Source of the DNA: DASTPP01 sp035762175 | GTDB taxonomy: Bacteria > Myxococcota_A > Polyangia > Polyangiales > Polyangiaceae | Assembly (NCBI GenBank): GCA_035762175.1 | Contig: DASTPP010000344.1 | Coordinates: 20,755 to 84,754, forward strand | DNA: 64,000 nucleotides | Reading direction: 5' to 3' | Part shown: in pieces, positions 42,081 to 50,299 of the stretch | How positions within the stretch are numbered: the first letter of the stretch is position 1 | Layout of the letters: each line of letters opens with the position of its first letter | Notes under the pieces: generated by a model | What the model saw: only the letters and a program-made list of their open reading frames with translations | Databases searched by the model: none | What the model was told of the DNA's origin: nothing | Translations under genes and position numbers: made by a program

Positions 42081-43061
42081 TCAGACCGCCCGCACCGCGC
42101 GCCGGTAGCCGACGCGGGCGAGCGCGTCGGAGACCACGGCCTCGCGCGCCTTCTGGTCGCCCTCGGCGTCGGGCGTGAGCACGAGGCGGTGGGAGAAGAC
42201 CGCCGGGGCGACGCCTTGCACGTCGTCGGGCGTCACGAAGGCCCGGCCCGAGAGCACCGCCATCGCCTTGGCCGCCTGCACGAGCGCGAGCGTGCCGCGC
42301 GGCGAGACGCCGAGCACGACCTGCGCGTGGCTGCGCGTGAAGGCGGCGAGCGCGGCGGCGTAGTCGAAGAGGTCGTCCTCGACGTGCACGCGCGCCGCGA
42401 TCGACTGCAGGTGCCCGACGTCGGCGGCGCTGAGCACGGGCCGCGCCACGGGCGCCGCCGCGTTGTGCAGGCGCAGCATCGCCACCTCGTCTTTGGCCGT
42501 CGGGTAGCCGACGTGCACCCGCACGAGGAAGCGGTCGATCTGCGCCTCGGGCAGCGGGTAGGTGCCCTCGAGGTCGACCGGGTTCTGCGTCGCGAGCACC
42601 AGGAAGGGCGCCGGCAGCTCGAAGCGGTCGCCCTCGATCGTCACCTGCCGCTCTTGCATCGCCTCGAGCAGCGCCGACTGCGTCTTGGCGGGCGCGCGGT
42701 TGATCTCGTCGGCGAGCACGACGTTGGCGAACACGGGCCCCGGCCGCAGCGAGAAGGTGCCGTCGCGGGGCGAGAGCACGTAGGTGCCGGTGATGTCGGC
42801 CGGCAAGAGGTCGGGCGTGAACTGGATGCGCCGGACCGAGCAGCCGAGCACCACCGCGAAGGTCTTGACGAGCGTCGTCTTCGCCACGCCCGGCACGCCC
42901 TCGAGCAGCGCGTGCCCGCGGGCGAGCAGCGAGACGGCGAGCAGCTCGACCACGCGCGCCTGCCCGACGTACACCCGCGACACCTCGCGCCGCACCTCGT
43001 CGAGCCGCTCGCGCGCCGCGGCGAGCTCGTTGGCGTGCAGGACGCCCGCCCCCGCGCTCAT
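42081..43061 (-). CDS. MoxR-family AAA+ ATPase
   Basis: 326 residues from ATG 43061, overlapping the DUF4350 stop as ATGA. Walker A GVPGVAKTT (Lys61), then CSVRRIQFTPDLLPADITGT, Walker B NVVLADEINRAPAKTQSALL, sensor VLATQNPVDLEGTYPLPEAQ and DRFLVRVHVGYP. The C-terminal lid includes VSPRGTLALVQAAKA and FVTPDDVQGVAPAV. It should act as a chaperone-like ATPase for the DUF58 partner. The open frame extends upstream to 43697, but this is antisense to nothing useful and the MSAGAG start fits the operon overlap. Confidence 0.96.
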   Translation of the reverse strand: MSAGAGVLHANELAAARERLDEVRREVSRVYVGQARVVELLAVSLLARGHALLEGVPGVAKTTLVKTFAVVLGCSVRRIQFTPDLLPADITGTYVLSPRDGTFSLRPGPVFANVVLADEINRAPAKTQSALLEAMQERQVTIEGDRFELPAPFLVLATQNPVDLEGTYPLPEAQIDRFLVRVHVGYPTAKDEVAMLRLHNAAAPVARPVLSAADVGHLQSIAARVHVEDDLFDYAAALAAFTRSHAQVVLGVSPRGTLALVQAAKAMAVLSGRAFVTPDDVQGVAPAVFSHRLVLTPDAEGDQKAREAVVSDALARVGYRRAVRAV

Positions 43062-44437
43062 CGGCCGCCCCCCTCGCCGCGCCCGAGCGCCGCCTGCGCC
43101 TCGCCCAGCACCTCGCGGCCGACCTGCTCGGCCAGCTCGAGGCGCCTCCGGTTGACCACCACCGCCGTGCCCGCCGCCATCGCCGTCTCGACCTTCGCCA
43201 TGTACAAGAGCGTCTCTTTCAACCGTTCGAGCGTGTCGGGCCGCACGAGCTTGCGCCGCCCGAGCTCGTCGACCAGCGGGCCCATCGTCGGCGCGCGCGG
43301 CAGCCCGAGCAGCGCGCCCGCCGCCTCTTCGAGGGCGTGCCTTTGCTCGAGCAAGATGAGGCCCCGGTGCGTCGAGGGCGCGGCGAGCGCCGCCGCCCGC
43401 CCCGCCAGGCCCCCCTGCGCGAGCAGCCCCGTCGGACGGGCGAAGCGCGGCACCGGCTTCGGGTAGCGCCGCGCCGCCGCCCCCGCCACCCACACCGAGA
43501 GCCCCGCCAGCAGGATCACCGAGAGCGACAAAAGTGCCCCGCGCGGCAACCCGCCGCTCTCGACCCGCAGGAGCCCCTCGCGCAGCGAACGCAGCGCGTC
43601 GCGCACGTCGCGCCCCAGCGCCGAGTCGCTGCCGTACGCGCCCTTCTCGCCGAAGCGGTTGCTGACGAGCACGAGCCGGCCCTGGCGCGAGCCCCACTGG
43701 TCGTCGTCGACGAGGTAGCGCACCAGCCCCGCGGCGAAGGCCCGGTTGCCCGGGTAGCGCAGCATCAGGTTCATGATCGCCGAGGGGTCGCCCATGGCAA
43801 AAAGCCGCCCCTTGCCGACTTGCCCCGCCACGGCCAGGGTCACGTCGGCCTCGTCGCGGGCGCGGATGCGCAAGACCGGCGAGAGGTCGGGGTGCAAGAG
43901 GCCCGTCGGGTGGTTGGTCACCAGGCGGCTGACCTCGGCCGCGACCGGGTGCACCGCCTGCTGCCGCCCGCCCACGGTCTCGGCCACCGGCTCGGCCACG
44001 GCGAAGCCCGGGTTATCGCGCAGCGTCAAGAGCGGGCTTGTCGGGCTCGGCGTGCGGCGGATCTGGTACCTTTGCAAGATGCGGTCGCCCGCGCCGTAAT
44101 CATCGACGATGGCCGCGCGCCCCCCCGCCCGCAAGAACGCCGCCAGCTCGTCGGCGTCGACGGTGCGCTCGGGGTGGAGCAGCAACAGTCCATCGGCTGG
44201 CGTAAGCGTGGACCAGTCGAGCGTCGACGCCGTCACCACGCGCGCGGCGCCGAGCTCGGCCTCGGCCAACTCGACGAGCGAGCGGAGGCCCTCCCAGCCC
44301 GCGTCGTGGGCCTCAAAAGGCGCCGCCGCCGCCCGACCCCCGAAAAGCCCTAGCCCGAGCGCGGCGGCCAGGGCGAGCCGCCGGAGGGGCGAGACACGGG
44401 GGCCGCGGGCGCGCGTCAAGGTGCCCGACGCTAGCAT
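43058..44437 (-). CDS. DUF4350 domain-containing membrane protein
   Basis: 459 residues from ATG 44437. Signal-like N-terminus (RRLALAAALGLGLFGGRAAA), then a periplasmic Rossmann-like DUF4350 domain (WSTLTPADGLLLLHPERTVD; ELAAFLRAGGRAAIVDDYGA; GRLFAMGDPSAIMNLML), a membrane helix (ALLSLSVILLAGLSVWVAG) and a cytoplasmic helical tail ending in Gly/Arg. DUF4350 genes are typical companions of MoxR and DUF58. The first gene of the DUF4350-MoxR-DUF58-rsmA run on this strand. Confidence 0.87.
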   Translation of the reverse strand: MLASGTLTRARGPRVSPLRRLALAAALGLGLFGGRAAAAPFEAHDAGWEGLRSLVELAEAELGAARVVTASTLDWSTLTPADGLLLLHPERTVDADELAAFLRAGGRAAIVDDYGAGDRILQRYQIRRTPSPTSPLLTLRDNPGFAVAEPVAETVGGRQQAVHPVAAEVSRLVTNHPTGLLHPDLSPVLRIRARDEADVTLAVAGQVGKGRLFAMGDPSAIMNLMLRYPGNRAFAAGLVRYLVDDDQWGSRQGRLVLVSNRFGEKGAYGSDSALGRDVRDALRSLREGLLRVESGGLPRGALLSLSVILLAGLSVWVAGAAARRYPKPVPRFARPTGLLAQGGLAGRAAALAAPSTHRGLILLEQRHALEEAAGALLGLPRAPTMGPLVDELGRRKLVRPDTLERLKETLLYMAKVETAMAAGTAVVVNRRRLELAEQVGREVLGEAQAALGRGEGGGR

Positions 44438-44479
44438 AAGCCCGCGGGCGAACCCACGGCCTGGTGCCGGACGCGAACC

Positions 44480-44507
44480 TTGACCTCGGTATGGTCGTTG
44501 CTAGGAT
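44480..44507 (+). promoter_or_regulatory. Candidate sigma-70-type promoter for the small gene at 44575
   Basis: TTGACC (44480-44485), 16 bp, TAGGAT (44502-44507). The predicted start is near 44514, giving a leader of about 60 bases. Confidence 0.55.
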
Positions 44508-44574
44508 GGTTCTACGTGTCTGTCGAGGCACGCCCCCTTGTGTCTGAGGGGCCCACCCCCAAGGAGGCTCGATC

Positions 44575-44748
44575 ATGCTCCCTCCCTTCATCATCGAGCA
44601 AATCCGCAAGCGCGAAGATGAGTCCCTTCGCCGGGATGCAGATCGGCCTCGCGTCGAACTTCCAATCGACTACCGGCCGACGCCACGCAAGCCCGTCGAA
44701 GACGAAGAGGACGCCGACCGCGGCTACGTCATTCTCGACCTAGGCTGA
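44575..44748 (+). CDS. 57-residue conserved-looking small protein
   Basis: ATG 44575 is preceded by AAGGAGG at seven bases, one of the strongest ribosome binding sites in the window, and by a -35/-10 pair. The product starts MLPPFIIEQIRKREDESLRR, continues with VELPIDYRP and ends EDADRGYVILDLG. Short proteins with the MLPPxIIExIRxRE start and a closing hydrophobic strand occur widely in myxobacteria, in my recollection; function unknown. Codon use is less GC-extreme than the neighbours. No signal or membrane segment. Confidence 0.75.
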   Translation: MLPPFIIEQIRKREDESLRRDADRPRVELPIDYRPTPRKPVEDEEDADRGYVILDLG

Positions 44749-44885
44749 GGCCGGCACCACCCCCCCAACCCCGCTTCGCTTTTCTTCCGGGCGCCGGGCG
44801 CCGCCGGCCCTCGCCGCGCCCCGCCCTGCGGTGCCGCCACCTTTTTGCTTTTCTTCCGGTGTAGGGCCACTACGCTCCGCGCGTC

Positions 44886-47021
44886 ATGAAGCGTAGCCGC
44901 ACCCGCCGGGTGCCGATGCCGGCGGCCGTCGCCCTGTGCGCCGTCGCCTCGCTCGGCCCGGCGGGTTGCTTTTCTTCGAACGACGGGCCGGCGCCGCCGG
45001 AGGGTGACTTCTACTTTCCGACCGCGCTCGCCGCCTCGCCCGGCGGCAAGGCGCTCTACGTCGTCAACAGCAACTTCGACCTGCAATACACGGGCGGCAC
45101 GGTGCAGGCGCTCGACCTCGAGACGCTGCGCGAGGCGGTGCCGAAGCTCTGGTGCCGGCTCGACGAAACCAGAGCCCCCGACCCGCGCTTCCCCGAGTGC
45201 GCGAACGTCCCGAGGGCCGACGACCCGAACGACCCCTTCCCCTGCGCGAGCTTCGGCCTCGACGAGCGCAGCCCGAACGACCAGCTCCGCGTGCCCGGCC
45301 GCTGCGGCCCGCTCGATCTGAACGCCCGGCGCGGGTCGAAGAACGCGGCGATCCGGCAGAGCACGGTGACGCTCGGGGCCTTCGCCTCCGACGCCGTCGT
45401 GCTCGCCGCGCCGCGGGGCGGCCCGGCGGAGGCGCGGCTCGGCGTCGTCGTGCGCGGCGACCCCTCGCTCACGTGGCTCGAGATCGACGACGACCGCGAC
45501 GGGCGTGCGCAGACCTTCCGGCTCGAGTGCGGCCAGGGCGCGGGCGCGGGCCGCTGCGGCGCGGCGTACCTGGCGGGCAAAGATCCGAGCGAGAGCGCGC
45601 GCGCCCTCACGCTGCCGAACGAGCCCTTCGCGGTCGCGGCGACCGAGGCGGGCGACGCCCTCGCGGTCACGCACCAGACGGGGGGCTCCGTGAGCCTGTT
45701 CGTGCACGGCTGGACGGGCGTGAAGCCGCCGGGCGTCTGCCCGTCGAAGGCGCAGGGCCGCCCCGAGCTCGCCTTCGTGCTGGGCGGGCTGCAGGGCCGC
45801 GCGACGGCGGTGGCGGCGCTGCCGGTGCCGAGGTTCGTGACCGAGTTCGGCGACGTCGCCTACCGGCCGTCCTTCCTCGTGACGTACCGCGACCTGCCGC
45901 AGGTCGACCGGCTGCTCTACTTCGACGACTGCGCCTCGACGCCCGACCGGCCCTTCCTCGGCGTCGGCGGCTCGACCGCCATCACCCTCTCGTCGAGCGG
46001 CTTCGACTCGCGCGGCATCGCGATCGACCCGGGCGCGCGGCGCGCGGCCGAGGCGGCGTGCGAGGCCGAGCGGGGGGGGTGCCTGCCGCTGCCGCCATGC
46101 GCCCCGGGCGCCCCCCCGGGCGACCCGCCGACGTGCCGGGCGCGGTGCGACGAGGGCGACGAGGCGTGCGAGGCGGTCTGCGCGCCGCTGCGCGCGTGCC
46201 TGTCGCGCGCGGCGGCGGTGCCCGTCAAGGTCTACGTCGCCTCGCGCGCGCCCTCGTCGCTGCTCGTCGGCGAGACCTCGATCGAGGTGACGGCCGCGGG
46301 CACGACCGACCTCGTGCGCTTTTACGACATGGTCTCGCTCTCGCCCGGCGTCTCGAGCGTGCACGTGGGCGCGGTCGTCGACGCCGAGGGGCGGCGCAAG
46401 ACGCGGGTGTTCGTCACCTGCTTCGACAGCCGCTTCATCTACGTCTACGACCCCGAGCGCAACGCGATCGAGGGCATCGTGCGCACGGGCCGCGGCCCGA
46501 ACACGCTCACCTTCGACCCCGCGCTCGACGCGGGCTCGGGCGTCGACTTCGCGCAAGAGGCCCTCGATGGCGCGCCGCCCAAGGCCTTCGCCTACGTCGG
46601 CCACTTCACCGACTCGTACGTCGGCGTCCTCGACCTCGACCAGCGCCACACCTCGACCTACTTGACGATGGTCGCCACCGTCGGCTCCCCCCGCGCCCCG
46701 CGCGACTCGCGCTTACGCTCATGGCCCGCCGCCCCTTCGCCTCCGCCACCTTCGCCGCCCTCCTCTTGGCGCTCGCCGCGCCGGCCGCCCTGCCCGGCTG
46801 CGCCCAGCGCCCGCAGCAGGCGCCCCTGCGCTCGCTCGACCGCTCGGGCCGCGTCTCGCTCGCCTGCATCGGCTACTTCGGCGACACCACCGGCAACCCG
46901 GGCCGCTCGATGTTCGAGTGCGACAGCACGCTCGCGGCCAGCATCGGAGACTTCGGGCTGCAGCTCGACGAGAACGGCAACCCCCTGCCCGTCGACGTGC
47001 CGCACGTCTACGCGCTCGTGA
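44886..47021 (+). CDS. Large lipoprotein with propeller-like repeats (run-on C-terminus)
   Basis: ATG 44886; lipobox GPAGC (Cys28). The mature protein opens DFYFPTALAASPGGKALYVV, a YVTN-like beta-propeller blade, and later has TRVFVTCFDSRFIYVYDPER and AFAYVGHFTDSYVGVLDLDQ, which are blade-like too. A Cys-rich insert (CAPGAPPGDPPTCRARC) sits in the middle. Residues up to about 610 look genuine; after LTMVATVGSPRAPRDSR the frame has no stop and continues 300 bp into the next gene as Ser/Pro/Arg-rich sequence. The likely original end is near 46715. Cell-surface or periplasmic, probably a scaffold; no enzymatic motif. It forms a pair with the following large lipoprotein. Confidence 0.8.
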   Translation: MKRSRTRRVPMPAAVALCAVASLGPAGCFSSNDGPAPPEGDFYFPTALAASPGGKALYVVNSNFDLQYTGGTVQALDLETLREAVPKLWCRLDETRAPDPRFPECANVPRADDPNDPFPCASFGLDERSPNDQLRVPGRCGPLDLNARRGSKNAAIRQSTVTLGAFASDAVVLAAPRGGPAEARLGVVVRGDPSLTWLEIDDDRDGRAQTFRLECGQGAGAGRCGAAYLAGKDPSESARALTLPNEPFAVAATEAGDALAVTHQTGGSVSLFVHGWTGVKPPGVCPSKAQGRPELAFVLGGLQGRATAVAALPVPRFVTEFGDVAYRPSFLVTYRDLPQVDRLLYFDDCASTPDRPFLGVGGSTAITLSSSGFDSRGIAIDPGARRAAEAACEAERGGCLPLPPCAPGAPPGDPPTCRARCDEGDEACEAVCAPLRACLSRAAAVPVKVYVASRAPSSLLVGETSIEVTAAGTTDLVRFYDMVSLSPGVSSVHVGAVVDAEGRRKTRVFVTCFDSRFIYVYDPERNAIEGIVRTGRGPNTLTFDPALDAGSGVDFAQEALDGAPPKAFAYVGHFTDSYVGVLDLDQRHTSTYLTMVATVGSPRAPRDSRLRSWPAAPSPPPPSPPSSWRSPRRPPCPAAPSARSRRPCARSTARAASRSPASATSATPPATRAARCSSATARSRPASETSGCSSTRTATPCPSTCRTSTRS

Positions 47022-50000
47022 CGCAGCAGACGCGCGGCGAGGTCGCCGTCATCGACCTGAGCGTCGACCCGGCGGTCACGCAGTCGATCCTCGACGCCGA
47101 CCTCAACACGCCCGGGCTCAACTTCTTGCCCGTCGGCGCGCAGCCGGTCGACGTCGTCACGAGCGGGCTCGGGGGCGGGGCCTTCGTCGCCTCGGCCGAG
47201 CCGGGGCGCCCCGGCATCTACGGCCTGCCCGCGACCGACCTGCGCGGCCCGTCGCTGCAGGGCGAGGGCGCGCCGACGGCCACCCTGCGCTCGTGGCCTG
47301 CCTGCCGCCTGCCCTCGGCCCCGGGCCGCATGCTCGTCATCGAGAGCGCCCTCGCGGCCGCCGACCCCGCGGCGCGGCTCTGCCCCTCGCCCAACCTGCT
47401 GCGCGACGCCGAGCCCTTCCAGCAGCGGGCCCCCTGGGCCGGGAGCGCGGAGTCCGTGCACGTCGTCTACCCGGGCGACGACGGCTACGTGCCCCTCGAG
47501 GGCGAGAACGTCCGGCCTTGCGGCGCCGAGGGCGCCGAGCTGCCGCCCTACTGCGCTCGCCTCGCCTGCGGCGACGAGGGCGCCCAGCCCGCGCCGCTCT
47601 GCAAGCCCCAGCTCGTGCCCCGCGGCTCGAACGCCGGGGCCGAGAAGCTGCTGGTCACGCTGCCCGAGCGGGGCGAGCTGCTCGTCATCGACGCGCAGAC
47701 GCTCTTCGAGCGGCCGCCGGGCTCGTTCGACCCCTGCCCGATCGAGCGGGCGGTGGCCCTGCGGGTCGACCTGCCCGACGCGCCGCCGCCCGCGCCCGAG
47801 GCCGGCGAGAGCTGCCCGGCGCTGCCGGCGACGCCGGCGCCCGCCGGCGCGTGCCCCGCGCGGCCCGAGCGCTCGGTGGCGTACCCGGCGGCGTTCGAGG
47901 CGCGCCCCGCGGCGATGGCGCTCGGCGGCGGTCGCCTCTACGTCGCCGACGAGGGCGCGCCGGTCATCCACGTGCTCAGCGTCGAGAACGGCTGCGACCT
48001 GCGCGAGCTGCCGCCGCTCTTGCCGAGCTCGGTCGACGAGCCGGGCCGGCCCGTCTACACCTCGGCGCTCTCCGTCAGCCCGCTGACGAGCGACCAGCGC
48101 ACCTTCCTTTATGCCGTCGACCGCGAGCGCGGGGGCCTGATGGCCTTCGACGTGAGCGCGGGCTCGGCCGACCGGTCGCCGCTCGTGCGCGAGCGGCCCG
48201 ACCTCAAGCTGTTCGGCGCGCGCGACCGGCTCGCGGTCGGCGGCCCGGTGCGCGAGATCACGTTCGTCGAGGCGGCCGAGAACGTGCTCGACGAGAACGG
48301 CTTTCTGCGCAACGGCGCCTGCGACCCGGACACCTCGTCGGTCGACCCCGACCGCGGCGACGTGTTCCGGACGACGGACGACTACGCCGGCGGCGCGCGG
48401 CCGACACGGCTGCGGGGCGTGTTCGCGCTCGCGACCCTGACCTCGGGGCAGGTGCGCATCCTCGACGTCGACGACCTCGACGCCGCCTGCCGCGGCGCCC
48501 GCACCGCGGGCGGCTTCCCCGAGCGGAGCACCATCTTCAGCGACCTGCCCGCCGCGCTGACGGGGTGCGAGTCGTGCGCGATCGGCACCTACACCAACAC
48601 GCTCGGGGCCTCGAACGAGCTCAGCTGCAACGTGGTCGAGCGGCACGAGCTGCGCTCGGGCTTCTTCTTCGCCAACAAGTCGGCGACGGGCCTGCACGCG
48701 CCCACCTTCCAGTCGTACCCGATCCTCAGCTTCAACGGCGCGAGCCTGCGCACCGACGCGACCGAAGAGGCGGGGCCCAACCCGAAGCTGCTCGGCCCCG
48801 CGGTGCCCAACCCCTTCTACGCCCCGGGCACGGCCCCGCTTGCGCAAGGCCACCCGGCCTACGACTGCCGGCTGCACTCGCCGGACCTGGTCGACGAGGC
48901 CTTCGAAGGCCCCTTCGACAAGGACTGCCCCCTGGCGAGGGAGCCGGTGCTCGACCCGACGACCGGCGAGCCCGTGCTCGACATGAACGGGCAGCCCGTC
49001 ACCCGCACCCTGCCCAACCCCAACTACGCGACGTTCGGCCCGAACCGGCCCTCGCTCGACGCGGCCTGGTCGTTCGAGCGGGGCGGGCTGCCGGTCGCGG
49101 CCGACTCGGCGCCGGCGCGGGCCGAGCGCAACTTCGTCGTGCCCGACTTCCGCGAGCCGCGCGCGCACGTCGACCAGAACTGGACGGCGTGGTTCGAGGG
49201 GCCGCTGCCGGGCTTCGAGGGGCGCTACGCCGACAGCCGGCTCGGCTCCTCCGAGCCCGAGGTCGCGCGGCGCGGCTTCTTCGACCCCGACGCGTCCTTC
49301 TGCGGCGCGGGGGTGCACGACTGGGCGGCGGCGCGGCTCGAGGGCGCGCGCCTGCTCGGCGTGCCGGCCGACACGTCCGACCCGGGGGCGGCGGCGGCGC
49401 TCGACCGCTTCGCCGACCGGCACGCCGACTACGTGCAGATCGCCGAAGAGCTCAAGCCGCCCGAAGATCCCTACTGGACCACCGCCGCGACGTTGCCCCC
49501 GGCCGAGCGCTGCGACTACTACAGCTGCGAGGCAACCTTCGGGCCGGCGTCGAACCCGACGCCGTCGCGCGACTTCGTCGTGCGCGAGGCCTACCAGGAC
49601 CGCCTCTTCGTCAGCGACGCGGGCCCGCGCGCGCTCGACCCCGACTGCTGCTTCCCGACGCTGGTGCGCTACCGCCTGCGCACGCACAACGCCTGGACGG
49701 TGGTCGGCGGCAGCGTCGGCTTCTCGCACCGCACGGTGGTCGACGCGGCGACGGGGCGCTGCGTCGACCAGGGCGTCGACCCGGCGACGGGCGCCTTCTG
49801 CGACCCGCTCGTGACGCTGCGTAACGGCCGCGCCTACGAGGCGGTGAACCCCGGCGCGGCCGCCGACCCGCTCGACGCCGACCCGCCCCCGCTGCTCTTG
49901 CCCGAGCTCGTCGACGGCCGGCCCGCCGCCGACGTGCGCTGGCCCTGCCGCGACGAGTCCGGCGCCGTCGCGCTCGACCGGCGGCCCGGGCAGGCCGGCG

Positions 50001-50290
50001 CGCCCTGCTTCGCGCCCTCGCTCGGCGACCGGCTGACCTTCCGCAACGGGGTGCTGAGCTTCATCCCCTATCAGGGGCTCGAGCCGAGCCGGCGCGACAT
50101 GATCTTCAGTTGGTCGATGACGGGCGGCTTCGTGCCGCTGCAGATCGACCTGGGCGGCCGCGGCGCGCTCGTCGCCCCCTTCGCCGCCGTCTTCAGCCCC
50201 GAGCTGCGGCGGCTCGTGGTCACCGACGGGGGGCAGGGCGGCGTGTTCTCGGCGAGCCTGGCGACCTTCGGCTTTCGCACGTATCTCTGA
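46721..50290 (+). CDS. Very large lipoprotein, paired with the preceding one
   Basis: 1189 residues from ATG 46721. Lipobox ALPGC (Cys27). Early segment HVYALVTQQTRGEVAVIDLS resembles a propeller blade, with another near MALGGGRLYVADEGAPVIHV. There are more than 25 Cys residues, including GCESCAIGTYTNTLGASNEL and CDYYSCEATFGPASNPT, so a disulphide-stabilised extracellular protein is likely. The last part has VLSFIPYQGLEPSRRDMIFS and ends PELRRLVVTDGGQGGVFSAS. No catalytic motif. With the lipoprotein before it, it probably forms one envelope complex; the gene is followed 10 bp later by mutS, which may be co-transcribed. Confidence 0.85.
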   Translation: MARRPFASATFAALLLALAAPAALPGCAQRPQQAPLRSLDRSGRVSLACIGYFGDTTGNPGRSMFECDSTLAASIGDFGLQLDENGNPLPVDVPHVYALVTQQTRGEVAVIDLSVDPAVTQSILDADLNTPGLNFLPVGAQPVDVVTSGLGGGAFVASAEPGRPGIYGLPATDLRGPSLQGEGAPTATLRSWPACRLPSAPGRMLVIESALAAADPAARLCPSPNLLRDAEPFQQRAPWAGSAESVHVVYPGDDGYVPLEGENVRPCGAEGAELPPYCARLACGDEGAQPAPLCKPQLVPRGSNAGAEKLLVTLPERGELLVIDAQTLFERPPGSFDPCPIERAVALRVDLPDAPPPAPEAGESCPALPATPAPAGACPARPERSVAYPAAFEARPAAMALGGGRLYVADEGAPVIHVLSVENGCDLRELPPLLPSSVDEPGRPVYTSALSVSPLTSDQRTFLYAVDRERGGLMAFDVSAGSADRSPLVRERPDLKLFGARDRLAVGGPVREITFVEAAENVLDENGFLRNGACDPDTSSVDPDRGDVFRTTDDYAGGARPTRLRGVFALATLTSGQVRILDVDDLDAACRGARTAGGFPERSTIFSDLPAALTGCESCAIGTYTNTLGASNELSCNVVERHELRSGFFFANKSATGLHAPTFQSYPILSFNGASLRTDATEEAGPNPKLLGPAVPNPFYAPGTAPLAQGHPAYDCRLHSPDLVDEAFEGPFDKDCPLAREPVLDPTTGEPVLDMNGQPVTRTLPNPNYATFGPNRPSLDAAWSFERGGLPVAADSAPARAERNFVVPDFREPRAHVDQNWTAWFEGPLPGFEGRYADSRLGSSEPEVARRGFFDPDASFCGAGVHDWAAARLEGARLLGVPADTSDPGAAAALDRFADRHADYVQIAEELKPPEDPYWTTAATLPPAERCDYYSCEATFGPASNPTPSRDFVVREAYQDRLFVSDAGPRALDPDCCFPTLVRYRLRTHNAWTVVGGSVGFSHRTVVDAATGRCVDQGVDPATGAFCDPLVTLRNGRAYEAVNPGAAADPLDADPPPLLLPELVDGRPAADVRWPCRDESGAVALDRRPGQAGAPCFAPSLGDRLTFRNGVLSFIPYQGLEPSRRDMIFSWSMTGGFVPLQIDLGGRGALVAPFAAVFSPELRRLVVTDGGQGGVFSASLATFGFRTYL

Positions 50291-50299
50291 GGGGGCGAC

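Noticed and set aside
42081..43697. 538-residue version of the MoxR ATPase
   Set aside because: The extra N-terminal part overlaps the DUF4350 gene in another frame and is Arg/Ala-rich; ATG 43061 gives the normal family length.
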